Of a DNA stretch of 64,000 bases, positions 30,650 to 42,010 are shown one piece after another. The position numbers were made by a program, and so were the translations under genes. Positions within the stretch are counted from its first letter, which is position 1. Every line of letters starts with the position of its first letter. The DNA is from Rhabdophis nuchalis. Its lineage: Eukaryota; Chordata; Lepidosauria; Squamata; Natricidae. The stretch covers positions 146,328,962 through 146,392,961 of the forward strand of contig CM077644.1 of assembly GCA_039707465.1 (NCBI GenBank). The letters are read 5' to 3'. The notes below the pieces were generated by a model. It saw only the letters and a list, made by a program, of their open reading frames with translations. It searched no databases and was not told where the DNA came from.

Positions 30650-31062
30650 ACTGGAAGTCCTTGACTTGCAACCATTCATTTAGTGGACTATTTGATGTTA
30701 AATGGCACTGAACCGTCTCACTTAGAGACGGTTCTTGCACTTATAACCGTGGGAGTATCCCCATGGTCATGTGATCAAAATTTGGGCACTTGGAAAACCA
30801 GCATGTATTTATGTAGTTGCAACATCCCAGTGATTCCCATTTACGGCCTTCCCTGCCAGCTTCCCACATGCAAAGTCCATGGGAGAAGCTTGGTTTGCTT
30901 AATGACTGCATGATTGACTTAACCATTGCAGTGATTCTCTTAGCAACCATGGCAAAAACAAAAGGGTGTGATATTGGGTGAGGTTTATTTAACCATCACC
31001 TTGCTTAGCAACAGAAATTCTGGTCCCCATTGTGAGTGTAAGTTAATGACTACCCACAGGTT
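30650..31062. mobile_element. Squamate interspersed repeat with inverted ends
   Basis: Left 'aagtccttgacttgcaaccatt' and right 'gtaagttaatgactaccc' are rough inverse copies, and the body has repeated 'gcttagcaac' and 'ttaatgactgca' phrases with 'catggtcatgtgatcaaaatttgggc'. I know this pattern as a common DNA-transposon-like repeat of lizards and snakes but cannot name the superfamily. Confidence 0.55.
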
Positions 31063-31389
31063 CTTTGGAGGGGGCAGTCTGGTGAAACAGGGGAGAACTC
31101 TTATCATGGAGCAATTATTTGAGCTGGCTCATCCCCTCCCCTTCCCCATCTCCCATTACAAGGATCACCTATTGGCGTGGGAGAGGTGAGAGTTATAGGT
31201 GGGACCAGCTCCTTCAAATCCACCAATTGTCTCATTCTATGGAGCATCTTCTCTGAGATATCAGAGACCTGATGGATGAAGTGTTCCTCTCCCCTTTCAC
31301 TTTTCACCTTTCCTAACCACTGCAGCCAATCCTCAGGTTGGAGGAAAAGATAGAGGAAGAGGACACATTCTAAGAAATGGGTAATCCGG
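31063..31389. other. Unassigned DNA
   Basis: No supported feature. Confidence 0.45.
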
Positions 31390-31797
31390 GGTGGGCTGCT
31401 ATGGGTTCGCCGGATTCAGGAGAACCCATATCTAATGTTATGGCCGGTTTGGAGAACCACCAAATCCCACCCGTTCCACCCTGCCCCAGCCCTCCCCTCC
31501 CAGGAGTCTCCACACAGCCCGTTTTGGATGCAAGGTAAGTGCAGGGCCCATGCAGAAGCTCGGGGAGGGGAAAAATGGCCTCCTGGAAGTTCTGGGAGGC
31601 CAGAATTGTCCTAGAATCCTCCGGAGCCCAGGGGAGGCAATTTGCGCCCACTAAGAGGCTCGAGGAAAGCCTCCGGAGTCTGGGGAAGGCAAAAACACCC
31701 CTCCCCCCTCTGCCGTGGTGCAGGAGGCTGACTAGGCCACGCCCACCATGGCCACACCCCCCAGAAACCAGGCAGATAACCCCTTTCTGAAATTTTT

Positions 31798-32638
31798 TTT
31801 GTTGAAAAAGTTTTTTATTTTTTATTATTGAAAATAAATAAAAATAAACATCATTCATTTCGTGTTTTGTACAACATGTCGTTCAGACAAACGCTCTGTA
31901 CGCCAGTGCTTAATCTCACAAAGATATTAATCTGTATATATATCACTTTTGTATCATATATTAAAATTTCCATTTATGAAATAAATCTTTATCCCCTAAC
32001 TCTTGAATATATAAACAAGATATTAAATAGAAAAAAAAAGACCAACAGAATAAGAACAGAAAATCTTCACATGTTATACCATTGTTTTCTAGAGGTAATT
32101 TTATCGTACTAAAATAAATTATTTTATCTTTCTAAAGACAAAAATTTCTTCAAGTTATATAATAATATAATGTGTATTGTTATATTCCTTAGTTCCCCCT
32201 TTTTTCCAGTCATTGATAAAATTTATTCCAAATTTCATAGAATTGTTCGCTGTCTTGCTCTCTAATTTCAAACGTTAATTTACTCATCTCTGCACATTCC
32301 ATAATTTTATAAATAAGTTCTTCCTGTGATGGTAATTTGTAATTTCTCCAATTTTTTGCAAAGACGATTCTAGCGGCTATCAAGATATTTACAATTAGGT
32401 ATTTCAAATTTTTGTCAAATATTTCTAATGTAAGTCCAAGCAGGAAGAGTTCGGGTTTAAAATCTATATGTTTTCCTGTTATTTTCTCCAAACATGTGTG
32501 GATCATATGCCAATAATTTTTGGCCTCCGAACAGGTCCACCACATATGGTAGTAAGTACCAGGCGTCTGATGGCATTTCCAGCATTTTTGGGATTTGTTC
32601 TTATTCATTTTTGCAATTCTTGAGGGTGATAAGTGCCA
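31798..32638 (-). mobile_element. 5'-truncated L1 with 16-base duplication
   Basis: CCTTTCTGAAATTTTT flanks both sides (31782-31797, 32639-32654). The minus strand runs from zinc knuckle through the ORF2 stop and 3' UTR to an A-rich tail. Confidence 0.9.
32210..32608 (-). pseudogene. L1 ORF2 C-terminal fragment
   Basis: 132 codons open from ATG, and homology continues to the element's edge. It contains CWKCHQTPGTYYHMWWTC (C-x2-C-x8-H-x4-C knuckle), LKYLIVNILIAARIVFAKNW and a final FYEIWNKFYQ. The RT is absent, so the product would have no catalytic role. The clean frame and 16-base duplication suggest a fairly recent insertion. Confidence 0.85.
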
Positions 32639-32665
32639 CCTTTCTGAAATTTTTGAAGCCCATCC

Positions 32666-33145
32666 CTGGCACGGGGCCTAGTTATCTGCGAGACTGTATC
32701 CTACCTCATACATCCCTTCAGCCGATTCGCTCCCATAGAGAGGGCCTTCTCCAGGTGCCGTCTGCTGGGTAATGCCGGTTGGCAACCCCCAGCGGAAGGG
32801 CCTTCTCTGTGGCAGGCCCAGCCCTCTGGAACGACCTACCCCCCGAACTCCGGACCACCACAGACCTCCGCCTCTTCCACCAACGTTTGAAGACCCATTT
32901 TTTTCACCTAGCCGGTCTGGCCTAGTCCCCAAGGCCACCCCTATGGACTGAGTTTTAAATTGATTATTCGCTGGTAATTTTTTAGGGTATTTTTTTAACA
33001 CAGGTCACTTTCAATTTAATTAGATTTTATTTATTTATATGTCTGTACTTTTACTTTTAACTTCCTGTGCACTGCCCTGAGTCCCTTCGGGGAGATAGGT
33101 GCGGTATAAAAATCAAATCAAATCAAATAAATAAATAAAATAAAT
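32666..33145 (+). mobile_element. L2 LINE 3' end, AAATC tail
   Basis: From 'cctagttatctgcgagactg' through C-terminal coding sequence, frameshifted relative to the 24680 copy, to the 3' UTR 'ctgccctgagtcccttcggg' and a tail of AAATC then AAATA units (33110-33145). The tail differs from the AAT type. Confidence 0.85.
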
Positions 33146-33404
33146 AAATCCATATTTTTCCAGACAGATGATGAGTAGTTTAAATCCCACCTTTGCCTGC
33201 ACACCATTGCTGTGATCGATAGATGGTGTTTTTTTCTCTCCTCTCCACCTAATTGTGGTGAATGCAGAGAGAGGCCAGGCAGGAACATGGAAATGTAAAC
33301 AACTACCCTCACGTCTGAGGCCAGAGGGCCGGAGGGACCTGCCTCAGTGAGGAATAACAAAATCCCTACATACTTACTCTTCTGCTGGTTCATAGACAGA
33401 TAAA

Positions 33405-33480
33405 GAGCACCCTGGCTTGGAAATTCTGGGAGTTAAAGTCCCACCTATCTTAACATTGCCAAGGTTTTTTTTTTTTTTTA
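33405..33480. mobile_element. Half of a palindromic MITE
   Basis: 'ggaaattctgggagttaaagtccca ... ttgccaagg' is one arm of the TTTCTCAACCTTGGCAA subfamily; a T-run replaces the terminus. Confidence 0.5.
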
Positions 33481-33587
33481 ACTGCTTAAAATAAATTGTG
33501 GGGAATTGCTCTGTGTAGATTCCAGCAGTGAATACTAAAACGGAGTATATAAATGTCCTTTCCAAATTCTCCAGTGACTCTTTAGGG

Positions 33588-33701
33588 CAGGGGTCTCCAA
33601 CCTTTGCAACTTTAAGTCTGAAGGACTTCAGCTCCCAGACTTCTCCAGCCAGCAAAGCTGAAGTCCTTCAGACTTAAAGTTGCAAAGGTTGGAGACCCCT
33701 G
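33588..33701. mobile_element. Palindromic hAT MITE
   Basis: CAGGGGTCTCCAACCTTTGC at the left, its inverse at the right. CTTTAGGG flanks both (33580-33587, 33702-33709). Shorter than 10778-10917 by an internal deletion of the loop side of one arm. Confidence 0.92.
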
Positions 33702-33709
33702 CTTTAGGG

Positions 33710-34496
33710 TATCCCAGGGAGAAGTCCCCAGTGATTGCTAAAAGACAGGGCTTCCCCTAACTCCTTAACATGCCCAGTCTCTGTCACTTCTAGCAACTAT
33801 TTCGGAAAGCAAAGTGATGACATGACAGCACAGTTGAGACTCACGACCAAAAAGCAGGAAGGGGAGATTGTCATGAGCTCAAGATGGCTATGAGACACAG
33901 GATGTCAAATCTGCAGTCTAATTAAGCTTTCAATCTCAATTATGCTTTCTGGCTCTTTTTAAGAAGTCAGCCCTGCTTTCGACTGGTTAGTGATGCTATT
34001 TTATTAGTAGACTGTTCTCCTGAATCCTTTTCTTCTGGATGAAAGGATTCCTCGAATTGCCATCTCAGGCATCCCGCTGCTGACTAAAGACAGACCAAAG
34101 GATAGGTAATACAAATTCTTTTAGGGCCCCTGAATATTTCTGCAGAATATAACCACTAGATGGGGAAAGAATCATTGTACTGATAGATACTGCAGGTGAG
34201 CGCACATACACTACACATCTGTAACGTATGGATAGCTAGCAAACAGCATCTCTGAGAAATACAATTGTTCAGTGTTCTGTTAGGTGGTGTGTAAGGGCAA
34301 TCCCAACATTTCTTTAGTTTTAACATTTCAGGAGAAAAAGCCTCTATTCCAGAAATGTGGTGCACATATTTATTTACTCGTTCATAAGTTCTTCATAATT
34401 ATTCCCCTGACTTGATCCTAGAGATAGATCTCATTTACCAACCGCTTTGTATGGTGACCATTTGAAATGAATGGAAAAAAAACAGCCTTTTGATCA
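33710..34496. other. Unassigned DNA
   Basis: Unique-looking sequence, no motif. Confidence 0.5.
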
Positions 34497-34705
34497 ATTC
34501 TCACGCTTACAAAGTGTGTTTTCAATTTTTGACGGAAGGAGCGGAGGTCCGTAGTTGTTCTAATTTCGGGGGGAAGGTCGTTCCAGAGAGCTGGGCCCGC
34601 CACAGAGAAGGCCCTTCCCCTGGGCGTCGCCCGCTGGCATAGCCTAGTGGACGGCACCCGGAGAAGTCCCTCTCTGTGGGAGCGGATCGGCCTCAGGGAT
34701 GTCTG
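34497..34705 (-). mobile_element. L2 C-terminal coding fragment without tail
   Basis: Minus strand encodes the end of L2 ORF2 (MPSTRLCQRATPRGRAFSVAG, NDLPPEIRTTTDLRSFRQKL). Both 3' UTR and upstream parts are missing; it stops at 'aaaactgtgtt' side without the usual tail. A remnant resembling the 30650 repeat ('cacttaacgactgaagtgg') follows at 34706-34840. Confidence 0.8.
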
Positions 34706-34840
34706 TCTTAAGGATCAAAACGCTTCACTTAACGACTGAAGTGGAAGTGAGGCCATATGTCTGTTGTGATCACATGATTTTCTGCTTAGGGACCGCGTTT
34801 CTTAGTGATGGAGTTGCTAGTCCCGGTTGTATTTAGGCAA

Positions 34841-36511
34841 GGGATATTTGTATTCTTTGTATTTTGTCATTGTAGTTGTTCTTTCTCCTTCTGGTTAATT
34901 GAACAGGCAGACCCAACCAATCACAGATTTCATAGTGAAGGGGAAGCCTGGTGATGTTCCTAACCTTTTTTTTTTTTTAAGGGACCATCTGTGCTTTCAG
35001 ACAGGAAAAAGCTGTTGGCCCATCTGGAGACTTTAACAACACTGTTCTCCCAAACTTATTTACCTCTGAGGAAATAATTGGAGCAATTTTAAGGCAGATT
35101 TCCCGCAAGGAAAAAAGGAGTCACGTTGCAAACATAGCGAACACACTTTCTAGAAACAAAGAGGACAACTAGCTCTTCGGTAGTGGAATTTTTTTCCCCT
35201 GGCACTTTACAATTTTTCTTTTGGTATGCAAGTGAAGAATTCCTGTGGCAGACTGCAAGCTCCCTACCAGTTCTGCTTCTAAGTGGTTATTCAAAAGATG
35301 GCACAGATGTGAAGAAAATTCACTTTGCACCTTGTGTGCCTTTCAAAGAACTCCCTTATCCATCAAGTAGAAAAAAAACAGTCTGCAAGGACTGCCTTGC
35401 GAGATAATGTTACCTGTGATCTTCAAAAGTGGGGAAGAAAACAAGAGAACAGCTCCTTGCATTGCCTTAAATCCAAGGGTCTTAATGTTCAATAGGATGA
35501 CCCCCCTAAAAATGATAACTCAATTTGTGTGGGCCCTTCCATGAATAGTAGTAGTACTGTAAAGATTTCACTCAGTTGAGTTGGGCAAGATATACTGTAA
35601 ACATATCATTTACATCTATTCATTAAATATGTACATGTGTAATAAAACTTTATGAATTAAAACAGTTTCCTTGGAACAAGTAATCATATTTAAATCAATA
35701 CTTTTAACGAGAAGGATGAACTTGTTTATTTTTGCCTTGCAGCCAGAGGAGAAAATAATGTTTCTATAGATACTGTAGAGAGTTATCTTATTTTTAAATT
35801 GGAAAATAAATGAAGACACTATTGTGCTGCTATTGCTGATTGCTATTAGTATTTTTTTGGGGGGGGGGGGGACAAAGACAGGCAATGCCTGCTATGTGGA
35901 TATTGATGGGTTGGAGATGGGAAAATATGACTTTTTAATTATCCTTCTCCATTCTTTATTGTGTACAATTATTTCAGTCAATCAATCAGAATAAAGCTGG
36001 AAGAGACTTTTTACCCACCAAAGCCAGGACAAAAAAAAAATGCTTCTTTGCCTTGAATGTTACAGGTTTTGAATAGATTACAACATTGTTCCTTGCCTCA
36101 AATGATCTTTTCTTAAACTGCTCTTAAAATCCTGCAGCTTGTAAAGCACACACATACTCTCCTAGCACAGCCACCTGGAGATCTCCATTGCTTCCAGACT
36201 GATGCTTGGAACTGGTAAACCATTCCTTCCATCTGGTGATTCTCTTTTCACTGCATCTTCTCTCTTTCTCTCCATCATAATGTCTCCACTGAGGAAGCAT
36301 CACATCAAAGGATCAAAGACTTGTACCATTCTGGTAGGTTTATTCACCTTCTGATCACAAACACCATGATTTAAAAGCAAAAATAATATTAAGGTTTATT
36401 AGAGGGCTCTGGAAATATCAGATTGCTTCGGGTTCAGCATACTTTTCAGGAGAGGGTTAGTTTTGAGTGAGAGGACTTGTAAGAAAAATATTTTCTTCTA
36501 TTCCATCCATA
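34841..36511. other. Unassigned DNA
   Basis: Includes a G-run at 35868-35881 and two motif-free ORFs (35183-35407 plus, 35616-35885 minus). The largest quiet stretch between 30 and 38 kb. Confidence 0.5.
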
Positions 36512-36992
36512 CAAAACTGAATCCAGTTTTGGTCATCACAATGTAAAAAAGATGTTGAGACTCTAGACTGCAGAGAAGAGCAACAAAGATGATTAGGGGA
36601 CTGGAGGAGGCTAAAACATATAAAGAATAGTAGCAGGAATTGAGTACATCTAATTTAATGAAAAGAAGGACTAGCGGTTGAAATGATAGCAGTGTTCCAA
36701 TATCTCAGGGGTTGCCACAAAGAAGAGGGAGTCAACATATTCTCCAAAACACCTGAAGTTAGGACAAGAAGCTAATGGAAGCTAATCAAGGAGAGAAGCA
36801 ACCTAGAACTCAGAAGAAATTTCCTCACAGTTAGAACAATTAATCAGTGGAACAACTTGCCTCCAGAAGTTGTGAATGCCCCAACACTGGAAGTCTTTAA
36901 GAAGATGTTGGATAGCCATTTGGCTGAAATAGTACAGGATGCTTGAGCAGTGAGTTGAACTAGAAGACTCCAAGCTCTGTTATTCTATATTT
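36512..36992 (+). mobile_element. CR1 LINE 3' fragment
   Basis: 'actgaatccagttttggtcatcac' through 'agagaagagcaacaaagatgatt', then the C-terminal coding blocks and 3' end 'ctccaagctctgttattctat'. Longer upstream coverage than the other CR1 pieces here, but with frame breaks. Confidence 0.85.
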
Positions 36993-37087
36993 CACATTTG
37001 GGAGGATTTCAACATTTTGAGAAATGTTTCCAAGACTTGAAGGAATAATATTCAGAATCTTATTGAGACATGGATATAACATTAGTA

Positions 37088-37341
37088 CCATGTTTCCCTG
37101 AAAATAAGACAGGGTCTTATTTTCTTTTGACTCCCGAAATAAGCACTTGGCCTTATTTTCGGGGAGGTCTTATTATTTTTGAGGTGCAGGAGGTGGCAAG
37201 CATGGTTACCTCATGGCTGCTGCCGTGTTGCAATATTTTCAGGGAGGGCTTATTTTTTGGGGAAGGCTTATTGTATTTTATGTGCTCAAAAGCCCGATTG
37301 GGCTTATTATTCAGGGAGGTCTTATTTTCAGGGAAACAGGG
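37088..37341. mobile_element. Tc1/mariner-like MITE
   Basis: Ends 'ccatgtttccctgaaaataa' and the inverse 'ttattttcagggaaacaggg', each bordered by TA (37086-37087, 37342-37343) as in Tc1/mariner target duplication. Several internal copies of 'gggaggtcttatt' occur. No transposase. Confidence 0.7.
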
Positions 37342-37618
37342 TAGTTCACAGCACATTAAAAAAATTGGACTCCCAACACTTTCAGGGGCTCAGCACAATT
37401 TTCACTCAGCTGGTGAGCCTTCATGCTTAGCTGTACACTGATCTCTTGTACAACTTTATGGCCACCTGGCTGATGAGATATGGAGTTGCCTTGTTCTTGG
37501 TGTAGGAACTTGTGCCAAGTTCCTACATCAGTTCTGGAGCTAAAATGTGCAGCAGTCAATGATGCTCAATAGCAACTTCCCCTAACCTAAAGCCATTTGG
37601 AGATGGGAAGCTACTACT

Positions 37619-38124
37619 ACAACAACAACAACAACAACAACAATAATAATAATTTTAATTTATAACCCGCTCTCTCTCCCCGAAGGGACTCGAGGCGGGG
37701 CACAGGGAATTTATTTAACTAAAAAAACCCTAAGACCACGCTTCGCCCACCTCTCCGGATTAATAAATCCCTCATCAAGGTGGGCCCTCGTTAAAGCGGA
37801 GGGCCAAGCCTGCGAGAGAGGGGACTCTCGCAGTAGCATAAGGTCTGCCTTTGAGTACATAAATGGGTCATATAGAAGACATCGTTGGCTGACAAATTTC
37901 CTGTGTATCAGTGACGAATAGTCCGGCTATTGCGTCCGGCGCTCCCACCGCCGTCTCCGCCGTAACCTCACCCTGGGAAGCCATCCTGGTCTCAATTGGC
38001 ACCCAGGGTGGGCGACTCAGTGATCCCGGCCCTCAGAACGGGCCAGGGCACAAGAAATAAGCCAACGAGCTCCATGACCCATACGGAGCTCAAAGCTAGA
38101 CCGCCATCTTCGCGCATGCGCAGT
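37619..38124 (-). mobile_element. Internally deleted L2 derivative
   Basis: After (CAA)n(AAT)n at 37619-37651 come about 50 bases of L2 3' UTR ('ataacccgctctctctcccc', 'ggactcgaggcggggcacag'), then directly L2 5' region corresponding to about 22325-22445 ('cacctctccggattaataaa'), then a segment like 23640-23706 ending in 'cttcgcgcatgcgcag'. All coding sequence is missing. It keeps both L2 ends, like a LINE-derived MITE or SINE. Confidence 0.85.
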
Positions 38125-40163
38125 CAGAGGTTGTTTTTTTTTTGACTCTCGTTGTCAGTGCTGGCTGGAAATGAGGAGGACTGTGGGGAAGGTCAAGGGA
38201 CCCAGATATGTCTTAAGTAGGAATCTGATTGTTCATGCTTTGCTGCTAATAGGGGAGGCCTTGACATCATTTTTCTTAAGACAATCCTTACTGCATGAAG
38301 CAAAGTTTCAGTCTGATCTATAAAGTCTCCAAACTTTGGATGGATCCCTTATGAGCTGTAAGAGCCTCTTGAATTGATGAGTCATCTCTTCTACTTGCAT
38401 GTTGGCATGATTGCTTCTCTGCTCAATACTGTCCTAACTTCATCCCCCCCCCCCAATTATGACTCTCTTTCTTGTATCTGAGCTGCCAGTCTTGACATGC
38501 AAATGTGCCTAAATGAGCCGTAGTATCCTGGGACTTATTCCATGTATACTGTGATAGGGAACTGTGATAGAGGTCCCCCCCCCCCCCAAAAAAACCCCTT
38601 GAAACATTTTCTATGGGGAAAAAAAACCTTTTCTATTTCAGCTCCTGATAGTTCAGGCCAAGAAATCCATAGTAAAGGGAATGCGTATGTTGTGAGACCA
38701 CCAGGATTTTTGTGCTTTTTGAGATAGTTTTTCGTATTAGTTATATCTACTCTAACAGGGAAGGTTTTCAAATCCATTTCGGGATGGAGTGTATAAGTGT
38801 GACAAATCAATGCCTATTTCCAGCCACAGAATAATAGTTTAAAAAACAGAGTAGCAAGATAATGGCTTAATCTTTCTTGTTGCCCTAATGCACATTAAAT
38901 TGCTGGTTGAAACTGCAGAGGCTTTTATATCAACATGTATTTTCCTTTGACTCCTCTCTGCAGAAGTGAAATGATTGTAGGGGAACAAGCGTGAATCACA
39001 GGATGTTTAAAATTCACCTCTGTTTAAAACTGAGTGGCAAAAAGCTGTGCTGCTCACATGGGGCTACACATGAAAATGGTCCTAAGGAACAGATAGGTGA
39101 GGAGAGGACATGGGCACTCAGAGGGATGAATCTAACAGATGTTTAGCATGAATTCTGCCAGAGGTGAATTTGTGTTTCCTGATTCCACCAGAATTTCACT
39201 ATAAGGCAAATACTAGTGTAGGACAAACTCTGACAGCATGGGCATCTAGAAGAGGTGTCAAAAAAGAGAAGATGATGGCTGTGACGATTTGATTGAAGGA
39301 CTGTTACTTTTTTTTTGCGTTTTTGACATCTCTCTGCAGATCTCGCTGACTTCCCTACTGTTTGTACTCCCCCAATTAAATATTGATCCAAAATATGTCT
39401 GGAAAAAGAACATGCTTCAAGTTGCAAGTTATATTTCGAAAGAAATTGGGTCTGCATCCCATCGTGTTCTCAGAAAAAAGAAGAAAATAATTGCTCCTTT
39501 TGTAAACTCAAACGACCCTTCTGAAATTTTACCTCCACAGGTAAACAAAGGGAACAAGAATTATAGGCAGCCACTGTATGTACCTGTAAAAAAAACAATT
39601 AGTTATTCTTTTTGTGCTCCTCAGTTTGGAGAAGAAGTCTTAATCTGGAGAAAAACCTGGAATTTGGACCTACAAAGAAGGAAAATAAATTGGAGATGGG
39701 TTTTGATGTTCGTTACCAGGAATGGAAGGGATGGGAGTCCTGATGGAGTGGCATTGGCCTTGCAGCAGGAATGAAAAGTTGACAGAGACCCTGCTTACCT
39801 GCAGTGAAGATAGGTGAGGAGGAAGTTCTAGGAAAAGGTGATGACGTTTGTCCATCACGTTTGAAAAGGACTTGACACCTAACAGGTTGTGGGATATCCG
39901 CGATGTGTCTACAGGTAGCTGGTAAGCCCTATGCGGGCATGAAATGTTGTGCCAGGCAGACATGTGTGGGCACCATTGTTGCAGCATTTGCAGCTTTGGC
40001 TTTGCAGAGTGCTTGCTTCTCTTGTGCCATGGTCGTTCTTCAAGTGAAGATTGAAAAGCAGGAACTGGAAAGTTTCTGACAATACTTATGAGCGAGTATT
40101 GAGAGTTTGCTTGTTTTATAGGCTTGATAAAAAAAATCCCAAGCTCCAGTCAAGCTAATATAT
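38125..40163. other. Unassigned DNA with one unexplained ORF
   Basis: C-runs at 38447-38456 and 38575-38587. The frame 39289-39774 (161 codons, Lys/Ile-rich) has no recognised motif and no second line of support. No repeat recognised. Confidence 0.5.
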
Positions 40164-40528
40164 GAGGGGTCCTCTGAGCTTCCTTGTTTTCTTGCAGACG
40201 TTCATTACTCGAACTAGATAACATCATCAGTGCTACTAAGGAGTGCTCTTTGCTGTCAGTTTATATTCTAGTGACTTGCCCTGTCAATGTGGGTGGGATT
40301 TGTCCTGGAGAGTCTTTGGTTGGGCTGTTTGCTGTTGGCCTTACTGATGGTTCACTGATAGCCCAACCAAATCTTTAATGCCGCCCCCACAAACACTGAC
40401 AGGCAAATCACCAGAATATAAACTGACAGCAAACATCATTCCTTACTAGCACTGATGATGTTACCTTGTTAGGGTAATGAAACGTCTGCACGAAAACAAG
40501 CGGGCTCAGAGAACACCAAGGACTCCTC
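40164..40528. repeat. Long inverted repeat, element of unknown class
   Basis: Left arm 40164-40305 ('gcagacgttcattact', 'aacatcatcagtgctact', 'tttgctgtcagtttatatt') pairs with right arm 40380-40528 in inverse. An inner pair 'ttggttgggct'/'agcccaaccaa' extends the symmetry. The arms differ at many sites. No flanking duplication was identified. Confidence 0.75.
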
Positions 40529-40659
40529 ATTTCAACCTGAGCTACAAATATTCTCCCTTACTGGTAAGGTGATACATCTCAGATCATAAAGATTCAATTA
40601 TGACAGCTAACATGGTCACTTTTTCACTGTTCAGAACTGCCCTGTCTTTTCTCTTAGGA

Positions 40660-40794
40660 CAGGGGTCTGCAAAGTCGGCTCTTTTAAGACTGGTGGACTT
40701 CAACTCCCAGAATTCCCCAACCAGCTCTGCTGGCTGGGGAACTCTGGGAGTTGAAGTCCACCAGTCTTAAAAGAGCCGACTTTGCAGACCCCTG
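40660..40794. mobile_element. Palindromic hAT MITE, TCTGCAAAGTCGG subfamily
   Basis: CAGGGGTCTGCAAAGTCGGC and its inverse at the other end. TCTTAGGA flanks both (40652-40659, 40795-40802). Same subfamily as 47556-47671. Confidence 0.92.
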
Positions 40795-40802
40795 TCTTAG
40801 GA

Positions 40803-41310
40803 AATTCTTTAAGCTCTCTAAATGCATGCGGAAAGAAAGTCTTGGGCCAAATCAAAGATGAGCAGCATCTTGTGCTCAGGAGAGCTTTAAATTTTAGTTT
40901 TTAAACTCTGATCAGCAATGAATGATGCTGGGAATTGCAATACTCTTCTGTCCACTACGGTGTAATTCCCTTTCTTTCTCTTTGGAATTTAATTTTTGAA
41001 AGCCCACAGTTGCTTAACCCAATTATCCCATGGGAAGGGTCAGGGCAGAAGCTAAACAGGCTAAATAAAATACCCATAAAATGGGTGAGCACTACTGTTC
41101 TAATAGTGGGGACTGAAATGGCATTGGAAATGTAGACTCCGTTGCTTTTGCTAAATTAGACAGGAATTGAAATAAACAGGTTGAAACCTAAAGATGAAGA
41201 ACATGTCCATTTTTATTGGGTTTGTCTTGGTCCAAGGAACAAATGTGCAGCAGCTGCCAAAAAAGCCAACACAGTTTTAGACTATGTAAACAGGGATAGA
41301 ATCAAGATCA
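40803..41310. other. Unassigned DNA
   Basis: No supported feature. Confidence 0.5.
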
Positions 41311-41727
41311 CGTGAAGTGTTAACTAAAACATATGAAGAACGATTACAGGAACTGGGTATGTCCAGTTTAATGAAAAGAAGGACTAGGGGAGACATGATA
41401 GCAGTGTTCCAATATCTCAGAGGGTGCCACAAAGAAGAAGGAGCCAAACTATTCTCCAAGGCACCTGAGGGCAGGACAAGAAGCAATGGGTGGAAACTAA
41501 TGAAGGAGAGAAGCAACTTAGAACTGAGGAGAAATTTCCTGACAGTTAGAACAATCAACCAGTGGAACAGTTTGCCTCCAGAAGTTGGGAATGCTCCAAC
41601 CCTGAAAGTCTTCAAGAAGATGTTGGAGAGCCATTTGTCTGAGACGGTATAGGGTTTCCTGCCTGGGCAGGGGGTTGGACTAGATGACCTCCAAGGTCCC
41701 TTCCAACTCTGCTATTGTATTATTGTA
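41311..41727 (+). mobile_element. CR1 LINE 3' fragment, open C-terminus
   Basis: Frame 41317-41652 encodes KTYEERLQELGMSSLMKRRTR, DMIAVFQYLRG, APEGRTRSNGWKLMKERSN, NQWNSLPPEVG and a stop after HLSETV, i.e. the last 110 codons of CR1 ORF2 without interruption. The 3' UTR ends 'ccaactctgctattgtatta'. Best preserved CR1 copy in the window. Confidence 0.9.
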
Positions 41728-41789
41728 CGTTGGTGGGTCAGATTTAAAGGGGGATCCTGGAGATCTGTTCCAGAGGGGGTATTAAGCAG

Positions 41790-42010
41790 GTTCTGATCAG
41801 TCTGGAGAACCGGTAGTGGAAATTTTGAGTAGTTCAGAGAACCAGTAAATACTACCTCTGACTGGCCTCACCCTCATCTATTCTCTGCGTCCCAAGTTCC
41901 AGCTGATTTGGAGTAAATGGGGATTTTACAGTATTCTTCCCCTGCCACACCCACCAAGCCAAGTCAAGCTGCGCTCACAGAACTGCTAGTAATTTTTTTT
42001 GAATCCTACC
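41790..42010. mobile_element. Decayed hAT remnant
   Basis: 'ctggagaaccggtagtgg' and 'ttttttttgaatcctacca' recall the hAT copies at 55972-56318. Borders are not clear. Confidence 0.4.

Larger units (their letters stand above)
31390..32665. mobile_element. hAT-like element interrupted by L1
   Basis: Left 'cggggtgggctgctatggg' and right 'gaagcccatccctg' resemble inverted hAT termini. Internal blocks such as 'gaacccatatctaatg', 'aggccacgcccaccatggcc' fit other copies in the window. No 8-base duplication is evident because the right end abuts an L2 insertion. The L1 at 31798-32638 splits it. Confidence 0.55.

Noticed and set aside
35183..35407. Possible short host exon
   Set aside because: No splice context or motif that I could defend; a cysteine-rich end (VCKDC) alone is not enough.
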